Part shown: piece after piece, positions 17,634 to 26,370 of the stretch
Position numbering within the stretch: position 1 is the stretch's first letter
Layout: the number at the start of each line of letters is the position of its first letter
DNA from: Micromonospora sp. NBC_00389
GTDB taxonomy: Bacteria > Actinomycetota > Actinomycetes > Mycobacteriales > Micromonosporaceae
Length of the DNA stretch: 64,000 bases
Assembly: GCF_036059255.1 (NCBI RefSeq)
Contig: NZ_CP107947.1
Coordinates: forward strand, 4,464,001-4,528,000
Direction of reading: 5' to 3'
Position numbers and translations under genes: made by a program
Notes under the pieces: generated by a model
Databases searched by the model: none
Told to the model about the DNA's origin: nothing
What the model saw: the letters and a program-made list of their open reading frames with translations, nothing else

Positions 17634-18569
17634 TCACGGCATAACCTGGAGGCCTTGGCGCCAGGTGGGGTGTGTCGGGTGCCAGCCCAGTTCGCGCTTG
17701 GCCTTGGCGTTGGATGCGCCGCGCAGTTCGGTCATGAGTACGACGCCGGCCTGTCCGGCGGCCAGCCGTCCGATGAACCGCGGTACGCGCATCGGTTTCT
17801 TGGCGCCCAGCATCGCTGCCAGTTCCGGCAGCCATTCGGCGACCGGGGCGGGGTCGTCATCGACGATGTTGTAGACACCGCGGCCGCCGTTCTCTACCGC
17901 TGCGACCGTGGCCTCGGCGGCGTCGGCGATGTGGACGAACGACCACACCCCGCCGCCGTCGCCGACGACCGGGAACTTGCGGTTGCGGATCATCTCGAGC
18001 TGCTCGGAGCCTAGCGCCATGGAGGTGCCGGGTCCGTAGAACGCGCCGTAGCGCAGCACGATCCCTTCGGTCCAGGCGGCGCCCAGCACGGCCTTCTCCA
18101 AGTGCTCGATCGCGGCGATCATCGGGGCCATCTGGCCGATCGGTGAGCGATCCAGGGGGTCTTGTTCGTTCTTGACCGGCCCGCCGGTCCGGTTGTAGGT
18201 AAACGCGCCGTTGCTCTGGGCGACGAACCGTCGTACTCCTGTGGCGCGTGCGGCCGCGAGCAGGTTGTCGGTGCCCTCGATCCGCAGCCGGTCGGTGGCG
18301 GCGAAGCTGCGTTCGAAATGACGGGTGTCGATGTGCCCGATGGCGGTCAGCTGGTTAACGATCACCTCCGGGGCCGCCTGCCGCACGGCCGCCTCGACCT
18401 GGGCGCGATCCAGCGCATCGGCGATGACCGGTACCGCGCCCAGCTGTGATGCCCTGGCCTTGTTAGATTCGCTGCGGATCATGGCGAACACCTCGTGTCC
18501 CGCATCGACCAGACGCGGCACCAGTTCCTTGCCCATCGCTCCGGTCGCTCCTGCCACCAGCACTCTCAT
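17634..18569 (-). CDS. NAD(P)-dependent epimerase/dehydratase (ECF41 partner)
   Basis: This 311-residue extended SDR has a Rossmann motif at the start (M-R-V-L-V-A-G-A-T-G-A-M-G), F-V-A-Q-S-N-G-A-F in place of the usual serine region, and R-Y-G-A-F-Y-G-P-G. It ends with A-K-R-E-L-G-W-H-P, a conserved tail motif. It lies directly downstream (32 bp) of an ECF41 sigma pseudogene. The ECF41 group is known to be linked to carboxymuconolactone decarboxylases, oxidoreductases or epimerases. The same type of pair occurs at 35140-36930. The enzyme reads as intact. Confidence 0.88.
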   Translation of the reverse strand: MRVLVAGATGAMGKELVPRLVDAGHEVFAMIRSESNKARASQLGAVPVIADALDRAQVEAAVRQAAPEVIVNQLTAIGHIDTRHFERSFAATDRLRIEGTDNLLAAARATGVRRFVAQSNGAFTYNRTGGPVKNEQDPLDRSPIGQMAPMIAAIEHLEKAVLGAAWTEGIVLRYGAFYGPGTSMALGSEQLEMIRNRKFPVVGDGGGVWSFVHIADAAEATVAAVENGGRGVYNIVDDDPAPVAEWLPELAAMLGAKKPMRVPRFIGRLAAGQAGVVLMTELRGASNAKAKRELGWHPTHPTWRQGLQVMP

Positions 18570-18601
18570 CGTCGGCTCCCTTGCTGTCCGGTTCGTATTT
18601 G

Positions 18602-19405
18602 TCACTTGAACCGGATGGCCTGCCGATTCCTGACAGGAGCCAAAGGTGATACACGTCCCATCATGAGCAGGGGCTCCCCATGGTTGGCCGCCGCCCATTG
18701 CTCGGTCGCGCGTTCGAGCTTGTCGGGGTTTGCCTGGGTACGGCAGGCAGTGATGCCCTCGGCGGTGACCTCCAGGCACATGATGGCGACGACCCGGCCT
18801 TCCACGACGGCCACAACGGCGGGTTCGCCATTGGCGGCCCAGGCGTATATCTCGGGCGAGCCGCCGACGATGGCGCGCTTGGCCTCGGCGGGCTTGAACA
18901 TGGCCCACACGAACTTCGCGACCGCGACGGCTCCCTCGAACGCCTTGGTGCGTGCCGGAACCTTCCCTCCGCCGTCGCCGATGGAGATGGCGTCCTTGGT
19001 GAGCAGGCGTACGAGCTCATCGGTCTGGCCACTGGTGGTGGCCGCGAGGAACTCCTCGACGATCCGCTGGGCGGCGGCCTGGTCGATTTCGCTGCGGGCT
19101 TTGCCGTACGCGACATGCCTCTTGGCACGGTGAAAGATCTGCTGGCTGGCGGTCTCGGTGATGTCGAGGATCTCGGCGATCTCCCGGTGCGGGTAGTCGA
19201 AGGCTTCCCGCAGCACGTACACGGCCCGTTCGTTGGGGGACAGGCGCTCCATGAGGGTGAGGACCGCGTACGAGACCGATTCGCGCTGCTCAGCGGTGTC
19301 GGCCGGGCCGAGCATCGGGTCCCCCGCGAGCAGCGGCTCGGGGAGCCATCGGCCCACGTAGGTCTCGCGGCGTGCCCGCGTTTCGCTGCCGTCAGGGACA
19401 CCCGC
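18602..19405 (-). pseudogene. ECF41 sigma factor lacking sigma-2
   Basis: Readable from A-R-A-R-R-E-T-Y-V-G-R-W-L-P-E-P-L, it has the full sigma-4 region (PNERAVYVLREAFDYPHREI) and the SnoaL-like extension with D-G-G-G-K and N-P-D-K-L, the group's hallmark motifs. Upstream of about 19380, only scrambled relics of the R-A-Y-L-...-V-S-L-T segment remain across several indels, and the sigma-2 core is missing. Promoter -10 recognition is therefore lost. An open but unrelated frame extends to 19552. Confidence 0.8.
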
Positions 19406-19514
19406 GGCTACGGCCTCGTGAGGCGCCCCGAGTTTGCCGGCACGACGGGCGGCGATGTGAACGACGGTGACGAAGATCAGGTGCGCAGATCTGCCGCGTT
19501 CCGCTCGCCCGTAC

Positions 19515-19690
19515 GGAAGGTCATTCCGCTGCGCCCCGGCCGCGGCACTCAAGTCGGGGCGGACGTCTCGGTCACCGCGCGCTTGGCCGCCAAGGTCAAG
19601 ACCGCGATCTCCTCGATCCCCGAGGACGCCTGGACCACGATCGAGTACACCGACGCCGTCTACGACGAACAGACCAGTCGTTTCTCCCGC
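19515..19690 (+). pseudogene. IS1380-family transposase N-terminal fragment
   Basis: The frame encodes V-S-V-T-A-R-L-A-A-K-V, then AISSIPEDAWTTIEYTDAVY and D-E-Q-T-S-R-F. These match the region after the N-terminus of IS1380 transposases. Nothing more of the element follows. It sits where the sigma-2 part of the neighbouring ECF41 gene should be, so this insertion and its decay may have removed that part. Confidence 0.75.
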
Positions 19691-19777
19691 TCGATGTCAC
19701 ATCCGCGGCCCGGCCGGTGTCTCCATGGCGTGACGACCTATCAACCCGTCGGCACAGCCACCGACACAGGAGGAGAC

Positions 19778-20368
19778 ATGGAGCACACGACCCGCATCCC
19801 CCCGGCCGAGATCACCGGCGTCAAGGGAGCGCTGATCAAGCGGATGATCGAGAAGAAACTGGGTAAGGTGCCGACGGCGGTGGGCGTCTACTGGCACAAC
19901 CCCAAGGTGCTGTTCGCCAGCTTCGGCTTCGGCGGCAAGCTGCAGAAGTGGGACGCCTGCGACGAGCGCCTGAAGTCGTTCGCCCACATGGCGGTCGCGT
20001 CGCTAGTCGGCTGCACATGGTGCCTGGACTTCAACTACTTCGAGACCCGCAACAAGGGGCTCGACGTGGAGAAGGCGCGCGAGATCCCGCGGTGGCGGGA
20101 GGCGGACGTCTTCACTCCGCTGGAGAGGGACGTCCTGGAGTACGCCGAGGCGATGAGCCAGACACCGCCGACCGTGACCGACGAGCTGGTGGACCGGCTG
20201 CACGCCGAGCTGGGACCTCCCGCCGTGGTCGAGCTCACCTCGGTGATCGCATTCGCGAACATGAGCACGCGTGGCAACGTGGCGCTCGGCATCGAGTCCG
20301 ACGGCTTCGCCGCCACGTGTGGCTTAAAGCCGCTGGCCGAGCGACCGGGAGTAGCGTCCGCGTCATGA
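19778..20368 (+). CDS. Carboxymuconolactone decarboxylase family protein (ECF41 partner)
   Basis: This 196-residue AhpD-like helical protein has the redox motif G-C-T-W-C-L-D-F-N at about residue 80 and A-F-A-N-M-S-T-R-G-N near the end. AhpD-like members use the C-x-x-C pair in peroxidase chemistry, while others act on gamma-carboxymuconolactone. The ATG at 19778 follows a strong AGGAGGAG site. The stop overlaps the start of the ECF41 sigma gene (ATGA), so the two are one operon. This is the classic ECF41 neighbour, and its expression is expected to be driven by that sigma factor. Confidence 0.92.
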   Translation: MEHTTRIPPAEITGVKGALIKRMIEKKLGKVPTAVGVYWHNPKVLFASFGFGGKLQKWDACDERLKSFAHMAVASLVGCTWCLDFNYFETRNKGLDVEKAREIPRWREADVFTPLERDVLEYAEAMSQTPPTVTDELVDRLHAELGPPAVVELTSVIAFANMSTRGNVALGIESDGFAATCGLKPLAERPGVASAS

Positions 20369-21243
20369 GCGAGGACCCCTTCGTCGCCCACCGCAGCCTG
20401 CTGTTCACCGTTGCCTACGAGATGCTCGGCTCGGTCGCCGACGCCGAGGACGTGGTGCAGGAGACCTGGCTGCGGTGGGCAGCCTCGGTCGGGGCCGAAC
20501 GCTGCGAGGTCCGGGACCCCCGGGCGTACCTCGTGCGGATCGTGACCCGGCTCTGCCTCAACCGGCTGCGCACGCTCGCGCGGCAGCGCGAGGAGTACGT
20601 GGGCGAGTGGCTGCCCGAGCCCGTGCTGACCAGCCCGGACGTCGCCGAGGACGTCGAGCTCGCGGAGAGCGTGTCGATCGCCATGCTGGCGGTACTCGAG
20701 ACGCTGCTACCGACGGAGCGCGCGGTCTTCGTGCTCCGCGAGGTCTTCGACGTGCCGTACGACGAGATCGCCGAGGCGCTGGACAAGTCGCCGGCGGCGG
20801 TGCGCCAGATCGCGACGCGGGCCCGCAAGCACGTGGCGGCGCGCCGGCCGCGGATGTCGGTGAGCCGCACCGAGCAGGAGCGGGTGGTCGAGCGGTTCCT
20901 CGCCGCGTTGACCACCGGCGACGTGCCCGGCCTGCTCGAAGTGCTGGCTCCCGACGTGCTCGTCGTGGGCGACGGCGGCGGCCTGGCCCCGACAATCCCG
21001 AAGCCGGTCCGCGGGGCCGCGAAGCTCGCCCCGGTGATGGCCCGCTTTGCCGAGGTCGCGCCCGGCGCCAGGGCTTTCATCGTCGACCTCAACGGCGGCA
21101 TCGCGGCGCGCATCGACCCCGGCGGCGAGACCGACACGGCCGTGTCGTTCGTCATCGAGGACGGCCGGATCACCCAGATCTACGCGATCCGCAACCCGCA
21201 CAAGCTCGAGCGGCTGGGCGAGGTGGCCGAGCTTCGACGGTGA
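20365..21243 (+). CDS. ECF41-group sigma factor (SigJ-like) with SnoaL-like extension
   Basis: The 292-residue protein has sigma-2 (MLGSVADAEDVVQETWLRW), the Y-V-G-E-W-L-P-E-P linker, sigma-4 (F-D-V-P-Y-D-E-I-A-E-A-L-D-K-S-P) and a C-terminal NTF2/SnoaL-like domain with G-D-G-G-G and N-P-H-K-L. In ECF41 the extension replaces an anti-sigma factor and modulates activity through the W-L-P-E-P and N-P-D-K-L contacts. Here the latter has H instead of D. It is translationally coupled to the carboxymuconolactone decarboxylase gene and appears intact. Confidence 0.93.
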   Translation: MSEDPFVAHRSLLFTVAYEMLGSVADAEDVVQETWLRWAASVGAERCEVRDPRAYLVRIVTRLCLNRLRTLARQREEYVGEWLPEPVLTSPDVAEDVELAESVSIAMLAVLETLLPTERAVFVLREVFDVPYDEIAEALDKSPAAVRQIATRARKHVAARRPRMSVSRTEQERVVERFLAALTTGDVPGLLEVLAPDVLVVGDGGGLAPTIPKPVRGAAKLAPVMARFAEVAPGARAFIVDLNGGIAARIDPGGETDTAVSFVIEDGRITQIYAIRNPHKLERLGEVAELRR

Positions 21244-21267
21244 GTCCAGGCTTACGCATGCTCGCAT

Positions 21268-21345
21268 CTGCCGCGATCCGCGCGCTACGCAGCGTCACGA
21301 CGTGCCGACTCGGCCAGCATGCGCACATGCCGATGACCGGATGTG
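21268..21345 (+). repeat. Dispersed intergenic repeat R1, half copy
   Basis: This copy has CTGCCGCGATCCGCGCGCTA, C-G-C-A-G-C-G-T-C-A-C-G and a later C-A-T-G-C-C-G-A-T-G-A-C-C-G-G-A. The middle part seen at 17397 and 37685 is replaced. It lies between the ECF41 gene and the DUF1349 gene. Confidence 0.65.
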
Positions 21346-21423
21346 CCGTGCTGAGCGTCCTTCGAGATTGGACGGCGTCGTAAGGGTCTGCGCGGGGGCC
21401 GCCTGACGATTACGCTCTCCGCC

Positions 21424-21993
21424 GTGCTGAAGAACATGTCGTGGTTGAACGAGCCGCGTGACTGGTCACTGGAGGACGGCGTCCTCCGCGCAGTCACGGA
21501 ACTGAGGACCGATTTCTGGCGCGAGACGTTCTACGGCTGGACCACCGACAACGGGCACTTCTTCTACCAGCCGACGACTGGTGACTTCACTGCCGAGGTC
21601 ATCGTGTCTGCCACGCATACGACACGGTTCGACCAGGCCGGCATGATGATCCGAGCCGACGAGCGCAACTGGCTGAAGGCCGGCTTGGAGGTCACGTCGG
21701 ACGCTGTGCAGATCAGCACGGTCTTCACACGTGATTTCTCAGACGTGTCGATGGCGCCGATCGCGGGGGTTCCCAGCGAGGTCTCGATGCGAGTCACCCG
21801 CTTCGGCGCCGCAGTGACCGTGCACTGCCGCAGCGGCGACGGTCCCTGGCAGTTGTTGCGCCTTGGTTATCTCGACCTTCCCGCCACTGTGGACGTCGGC
21901 ATCATGTGCTGCTCGCCGGAGCGTGCCGGTCTGCGAGCTACATTCCGGGACCTTCGGATCGGGCCGCCGATCTCACGGGAAAACCTCGAGTAG
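21424..21993 (+). CDS. DUF1349 family protein (concanavalin-like fold)
   Basis: This 189-residue soluble protein has W-R-E-T-F-Y-G-W near residue 37, F-D-Q-A-G-M-M-I-R-A-D-E-R-N-W-L-K-A-G and a late G-I-M-C-C-S-P. These are the DUF1349 hallmarks of a jelly-roll resembling sugar-binding lectin domains. The start is GTG 21424 or ATG 21436. It is monocistronic between R1-like repeats. The ligand is unknown; carbohydrate binding is only suggested by the fold. Confidence 0.85.
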   Translation: MLKNMSWLNEPRDWSLEDGVLRAVTELRTDFWRETFYGWTTDNGHFFYQPTTGDFTAEVIVSATHTTRFDQAGMMIRADERNWLKAGLEVTSDAVQISTVFTRDFSDVSMAPIAGVPSEVSMRVTRFGAAVTVHCRSGDGPWQLLRLGYLDLPATVDVGIMCCSPERAGLRATFRDLRIGPPISRENLE

Positions 21994-22178
21994 TTCGGGC
22001 ACGCTCGTGACGCGAGAAGCGAGATGGGCTTGTGCCCGTCGTCAACGTGGCCTCACGCCATACCCGTGAGCCAGCTTGCTACGGACGGTGGCCCTTGACC
22101 CGCAGCTGAGCATCCGCTCATGCCGATGTGCGGATGCACTGACCCGGAGCCGTCTGCGATGACGCGTACGATCGTGAC

Positions 22179-23021
22179 GTGCGTTCTACGGGGACGGTTC
22201 GCGTCAGTGTACCTACGTGGGACATCGCGGTCCCGATGCGGCCGAGTCGGCTGGCGGGCACCACCATGGCGGGGTTCAGCGATCGGGCCAACAGCTTCGT
22301 CGACGTTGAGGTGGTGCCGCATCCGGCCGTCATGATGGTCTTCGACCTCGGCGACCGGGCTCTGGTCGTCGATGACGGCAATGGGCGGGAACAACGAGGG
22401 TGTGTCGTCGCCGGACTGGCGCCTAACCGCGCTCGAGGGCAGGGCCAGGCTGGCAGCTTCACGTGCCTTCAGGTGCGGATGTCGCCCGTGATCGCACACA
22501 TGGTCCTAGGTGCTGCGTCGGAGCTGAGCGGGGCGGTACTCAACCTCGACGACCTCTGGGGAGGCGACGCCGTGCGGACCCAGGAGCGGCTGCGCGCCGC
22601 CAAGTCGTGGGAAGACCGGTTCGCGATCGTGGAGGTCGCGTTGGCCCGGCGTCACGGCGCGGGCCACGCGGTCGATCCGGAAGTCGCGTTCTGTTGGGGA
22701 CGGATGGTGAACGGCCGGGGGCAGACACGGGTCGAGCGGTTGGCCGCTGAGGTCGGATGGAGCCGCAAACGGTTGTGGTCACGGTTCCGGTTGCAGATCG
22801 GCATCACCCCCAAGCGCGCCGCCCAGCTCATCCGGTTCGATCACGCGGCCCATCGCCTCGCCGCTGGTCACACCGCCGCCGCGGTGGCGGTGGATAGCGG
22901 TTACGCGGACCAGTCCCACCTTCATCGCGACGTCATGACCTTCACCGGGGTGACGCCTGGGGCGGTGGCGAGCGCGCCGTTCCTCGCCGTCGACGATGTC
23001 GCGTGGTCTGCCCGGCCGTGA
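22179..23021 (+). CDS. AraC-family transcriptional regulator
   Basis: The 280-residue protein has a non-conserved sensing half and a C-terminal double helix-turn-helix: V-E-R-L-A-A-E-V-G-W-S-R-K-R-L, then AAAVAVDSGYADQSHLHRDV and F-T-G-V-T-P-G. It starts with GTG. The esterase gene begins 112 bp downstream on the same strand and may be its target. No inducer can be inferred. Confidence 0.88.
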   Translation: MRSTGTVRVSVPTWDIAVPMRPSRLAGTTMAGFSDRANSFVDVEVVPHPAVMMVFDLGDRALVVDDGNGREQRGCVVAGLAPNRARGQGQAGSFTCLQVRMSPVIAHMVLGAASELSGAVLNLDDLWGGDAVRTQERLRAAKSWEDRFAIVEVALARRHGAGHAVDPEVAFCWGRMVNGRGQTRVERLAAEVGWSRKRLWSRFRLQIGITPKRAAQLIRFDHAAHRLAAGHTAAAVAVDSGYADQSHLHRDVMTFTGVTPGAVASAPFLAVDDVAWSARP

Positions 23022-23133
23022 CGCAGCACTCGATCGGAGTCCGTGGCTGACGGCCCGGGAACATTCGTCCAATCCACCGGCGGGCCGTGGCTGTGACAGT
23101 GGGTTCATAGCGTCGTTGCACCGCGGAGGACAC

Positions 23134-24096
23134 ATGAGAAGCAAGGCTCCACTAGGTACCCGCATCCTCAGGGACACCCAGGACTGGGAGGCCCTGAGCG
23201 ACGATCAGGTGATCACCGCGCGTGAGAAGACCAATCGGGCAGCATTGTCCCGTGCCGCCCGGATCGTCACTGGCTTGCCCGACCGCCGCGCGCACATCAA
23301 GGAGACCAGGATCGATCTTCCTGGCCGCCGCCTGATGCTGCGCGTACACCGACCGAAGGACGCAGGTCGGAAACTGCCGCTGATCGTGTCGTTTCATGGT
23401 GGAGGCTTCATCGCGGGGACCGCAACACAGAACGACTGGCTCAACAGCCACCTCGCGGTCCGGTGCCCCGCGGTGGTCGTATCGGTGGAGTACCGCCTCG
23501 CCCCGGAGCACCCGCTGCCCCAGCCGATCGAAGACGGCTTCGACACCCTCGTCCGGCTCGTCGAAGACGCCGCCGATTGGGGCGTCGATCCCGGCGCTGT
23601 CGCGGTCATGGGCGAGAGCGCCGGCGGCACGATCGCCGCGCTCATCGCCTTGCGCGCCGGCAAGGACGGCCCACCGCTCCTTGCCCAGGTGCTGAACTAC
23701 CCCGTCACGGACTGGACCGAGACCATGACCGAGTACTCGTCGATTGACGAGAACGCCGACAATCCCACCCTGCCGCTGTCCCGGTTGCGCGCAGCCCGCA
23801 AGCTGAGCGTCCCACCGGGCCTCGACGCTCGCGGCGTGTCGCCCCTCACGTTCGACAGCCTCGCCGGGCTGCCATCGGCACTGGTCGTCACGGCCGCGCT
23901 GGATCCGCTGGCCGACCATGGACGCCGCTACGTCGAACGACTCCGCGAAGACGGCACCGACGCTCACCTGACCTGCTACCCGAGGGCCACCCACACCTTC
24001 CTGAGCATCCCCGGTCTGGTGCCGGCCGCCCGGCCAGCGCGACGCGAAATCCTCACCTTCCTGCGTAGCCATCTACACCCGGCTTCGCGAGGATGA
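23134..24096 (+). CDS. Alpha/beta hydrolase, hormone-sensitive-lipase family esterase
   Basis: This 320-residue enzyme has the oxyanion motif H-G-G-G-F, the nucleophile elbow G-E-S-A-G-G, the acid in D-P-L-A-D-H-G and the histidine in A-T-H-T-F. These are the full catalytic set of HSL-type (Est/Aes) carboxylesterases. ATG 23134 follows G-G-A-G-G-A. There is no signal peptide, so it is cytosolic. Its position after the AraC gene suggests local control. The acyl substrate is unknown. Confidence 0.9.
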   Translation: MRSKAPLGTRILRDTQDWEALSDDQVITAREKTNRAALSRAARIVTGLPDRRAHIKETRIDLPGRRLMLRVHRPKDAGRKLPLIVSFHGGGFIAGTATQNDWLNSHLAVRCPAVVVSVEYRLAPEHPLPQPIEDGFDTLVRLVEDAADWGVDPGAVAVMGESAGGTIAALIALRAGKDGPPLLAQVLNYPVTDWTETMTEYSSIDENADNPTLPLSRLRAARKLSVPPGLDARGVSPLTFDSLAGLPSALVVTAALDPLADHGRRYVERLREDGTDAHLTCYPRATHTFLSIPGLVPAARPARREILTFLRSHLHPASRG

Positions 24097-24103
24097 CCAA
24101 CCC

Positions 24104-24391
24104 TTAGAGGTTGTCACGCCAGTAGCGGTAGGCCAGGCCTCGTGCCACCTCAATCGATCCTGCTGCGACGAGACAGGTAAGAAGATCATCCCCGGTCGGT
24201 GCGTCGACGTCGAAGGCAACGATCACTGGCGGTTCTTCACCGACGTGCCGACGCACCAGTGCGCGCTCGTCGAGGGTTGGCCCCGGAACCAGGAATCCCG
24301 GAACAGGGTCGGGCAGGCCAGGTAGCACCTCAACTACATCCTCGTGTTGGTTACGGCGATGTGCTGCCCGGCCTCGGCCGGCGCCGCGCAA
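24104..24391 (-). CDS. Hypothetical short protein, start uncertain
   Basis: The C-terminal ~75 residues (VVEVLPGLPDPVPGFLVPGP ... PPVIVAFDVDAPTGDDLLTC) have natural-looking composition and end at 24104. Upstream residues are arginine-rich and look like shadow coding. It may start at an internal GTG near 24335. It follows the TetR gene by 5 bp. I do not recognise it, and it may be a fragment. Confidence 0.35.
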   Translation of the reverse strand: MRGAGRGRAAHRRNQHEDVVEVLPGLPDPVPGFLVPGPTLDERALVRRHVGEEPPVIVAFDVDAPTGDDLLTCLVAAGSIEVARGLAYRYWRDNL

Positions 24392-24395
24392 GGGC

Positions 24396-24998
24396 CTAGG
24401 CCGCCGCCTCCGCCCGGATGCCGTTCAGCAGCAGGCGCAGGCCGTATGCGAATTGCTCGGCCGAGCCTGTTACCGGCAGTTCGGCACCCGGCGGGGCGCC
24501 TGGCAGCGTCGAGAACATCTCGCCGAGCTGGCGCCAGCGGGCGTCCGGCTCGCCGGCGGCGATGCTCATCGCGAGAGCCGCCGCGACGTACGCGATCAGG
24601 GCCTGTGTCGCTCGGACGACGTCGGCGGGCGAGAGCCCGGCCTCGGCGAGTGCGGCCGTCAGGGCGGCGGCGAGGCGGAGGCCGTTGTCCTGCAGGGGCG
24701 GACGGGCGGCGACGTGAGCGGCGATGCCGGGGTGCCGGAAGGCGGCCTCGCGCACCGCGGACAGGATGCCGCGTACCCGCTCGTCCCATGCGCCGGGGGG
24801 CACGGTGACGTCGGCGAGGGCGAGGTCGGCGACCGAGTCGAGCAGTGCGGTGCGGTCGGGAAAGTGCCGGTAGAGGGCCATCGGGTCGCAGCCGAGTTCG
24901 GCGGCGATACGTCGCATGGTCATCGCCTTGGGGCCCTCGGCATCGCCGACTCGAAGCGCCGCGGCGGTGATCAGCTCAGGGGTTAGGCGGCGTTGCAC
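24396..24998 (-). CDS. TetR-family repressor
   Basis: The 200-residue protein has an N-terminal HTH (MTMRRIAAELGCDPMALYRH, F-P-D-R-T-A-L-L) and an all-helical ligand domain resembling the TetR_C class. Start is GTG 24998. It is divergent from a membrane-protein/oxidoreductase pair across 65 bp that contain two GTCTAC-N3-GTAGAC palindromes, the obvious operators. It probably represses both directions until an effector, perhaps a quinone-like or toxic compound, binds. Confidence 0.92.
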   Translation of the reverse strand: MQRRLTPELITAAALRVGDAEGPKAMTMRRIAAELGCDPMALYRHFPDRTALLDSVADLALADVTVPPGAWDERVRGILSAVREAAFRHPGIAAHVAARPPLQDNGLRLAAALTAALAEAGLSPADVVRATQALIAYVAAALAMSIAAGEPDARWRQLGEMFSTLPGAPPGAELPVTGSAEQFAYGLRLLLNGIRAEAAA

Positions 24999-25017
24999 CC
25001 GCCTATCCTAACGCCTC

Positions 25018-25032
25018 GTCTACACCGTAGAC
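25018..25032. promoter_or_regulatory. TetR operator O1
   Basis: This is a perfect inverted repeat GTCTAC-ACC-GTAGAC, 20 bp upstream of the tetR start. The same half-sites recur in O2, 13 bp away. Two identical palindromes in a divergent promoter region next to a TetR gene make autoregulation very likely. Confidence 0.85.
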
Positions 25033-25045
25033 AGCAGCGGTATCT

Positions 25046-25066
25046 CATGTCTACCATGTAGACATG
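25046..25066. promoter_or_regulatory. TetR operator O2, overlapping a start codon
   Basis: This is a perfect palindrome with nine-base arms (CATGTCTAC and GTAGACATG) around CAT. The last ATG of the palindrome is the apparent start codon of the divergent membrane gene, so the repressor would sit on the transcript start of a possibly leaderless mRNA. Confidence 0.85.
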
Positions 25067-25402
25067 AGCCCTACGCTTCTTCGCCTCGGCCGGATCACCG
25101 CCGTCGCCATCAGCGCCGGCACGCTTGCCTTCCTCGTGCCGAACTGGACCGCCGACAACCTCTTCCTCGTGCCCGACCTGCTGCTCTCCGCGACCCTGCT
25201 GGCGGCCGCCGCCCTGCCTGCGCGCCACGCGCGCACGGCGCTGCTAGCCGCATTCTGCTTCGCGGCCGGCGTGCTCATCACCGCCGTAGCGTCGTACGCG
25301 GTCCAGGGCCGGATCGGCATCGGCAGCCTGGTCGGGGCGGTCGCGGCCGTCGCCATGGGCGCGGCGTTCCTCCGCCTCCGGTCGTCGGCCGGCTCGCCGT
25401 GA
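25064..25402 (+). CDS. Small four-helix membrane protein
   Basis: The 112-residue protein has four hydrophobic helices (AISAGTLAFLVPN..., LLLSATLLAAAALPA, L-L-A-A-F-C-F-A-A-G-V-L-I-T, VGAVAAVAMGAAFL). No ribosome-binding site is possible because the start lies in operator O2, so a leaderless start or a later start is implied. Its stop overlaps the GTG of the oxidoreductase gene. Family unknown. Confidence 0.75.
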   Translation: MSPTLLRLGRITAVAISAGTLAFLVPNWTADNLFLVPDLLLSATLLAAAALPARHARTALLAAFCFAAGVLITAVASYAVQGRIGIGSLVGAVAAVAMGAAFLRLRSSAGSP

Positions 25403-26370
25403 CCACCGCGCGCCGCCGCGTGGTCGTCGAACACGTCGGTGGCCCGGAGGTCCTGCGCGTCGTCACCGACGCCGCGCCGGAGCCGGGCCCCGGCCAAGTA
25501 CGGCTGCGTGTGCTCGCGGCCGGGCTGGCGCGCGCCGACCTGCTCATGCGGGCCGGGTGCTATCCCGGCCCGGCGCCCCGGCCTCCGTTCGTCGCTGGCT
25601 GGGACGCGACGGGCATAGTTGACGCGTGCGGGCCCGGCGCGGAGCCGTCGTGGGCCGGTCGGCGCGCCCTCGCGCTGACCCTTACCGGCGGCCATGCCAG
25701 CCACGTCGTCGTGCCGGAGTCTGGACTGGTGGCGGTGCCCGACGGCGTCGATACGGCCGCGGCGGCATGCCTACCGCTCAACTACCTCACCGCCTACGAG
25801 ATGCTGCATCACGCCGCGCGGGTGCGGCCCGGCGAGCGGGTGCTGGTACATGGAGCCGCCGGCGCCGTGGGCACGGCCGTGCTGGACGTCGGTCGGCTGC
25901 TCGGCGCGGAGACGTACGGCGTCGCGCGGCCCGCGGACCGGCGGCTCGTCCAATCGTTCGGTGCGTCGCATGTGGACCGCTCCGGGTGGGACCGGATGCG
26001 TGCCGACGTCGTGCTCGACCCTGTTGGCGGCGCCCACGTCCGGCGGTCGTTCCGGGCGCTGCGGCCCGGTGGGCGGCTGGTGGCCTACGGCTTCCTGGCC
26101 GACGGCGCGTCGCCGCTAGGCGGGCTCGCCCGGCGGCGGCTGTGGGACGCGCTACCCAACGGCCGTCGCGCGGCTTTCTACCGGCTCAGCGTCGCCGCGC
26201 GGAGGAATCCGCGTCGCCTCAACACCGCCACCGCAGCGCTCGTCGCGGCGCTGGCCGCTGGCCGGCTGCGCCCTGTGGTCGCCGCGTGCGTGCCACTAGA
26301 CGCGACCGCGGAGGCCCATCGCCTGCTTGCGGCCGGCACCCTGCGCGGCAAGGTGCTGTTAGCCCCGTGA
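25399..26370 (+). CDS. MDR-family NADPH:quinone-type oxidoreductase
   Basis: This 323-residue protein has the N-terminal GroES-like fold (V-E-H-V-G-G-P-E-V-L-R-V) and a Rossmann motif V-L-V-H-G-A-A-G-A-V-G-T-A typical of zinc-independent quinone oxidoreductases. Zinc-binding cysteines are absent. It starts with GTG coupled to the membrane gene (GTGA). Probably it reduces a quinone, enone or similar electrophile with NADPH under TetR control. Confidence 0.9.
   Translation: MTTARRRVVVEHVGGPEVLRVVTDAAPEPGPGQVRLRVLAAGLARADLLMRAGCYPGPAPRPPFVAGWDATGIVDACGPGAEPSWAGRRALALTLTGGHASHVVVPESGLVAVPDGVDTAAAACLPLNYLTAYEMLHHAARVRPGERVLVHGAAGAVGTAVLDVGRLLGAETYGVARPADRRLVQSFGASHVDRSGWDRMRADVVLDPVGGAHVRRSFRALRPGGRLVAYGFLADGASPLGGLARRRLWDALPNGRRAAFYRLSVAARRNPRRLNTATAALVAALAAGRLRPVVAACVPLDATAEAHRLLAAGTLRGKVLLAP

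Noticed and set aside
18680..20368. 562-residue plus-strand frame ending with the carboxymuconolactone decarboxylase
   Set aside because: The first 360 residues are antisense to the ECF41 pseudogene or read through an IS1380 fragment. The real gene starts at ATG 19778 with a strong ribosome site.
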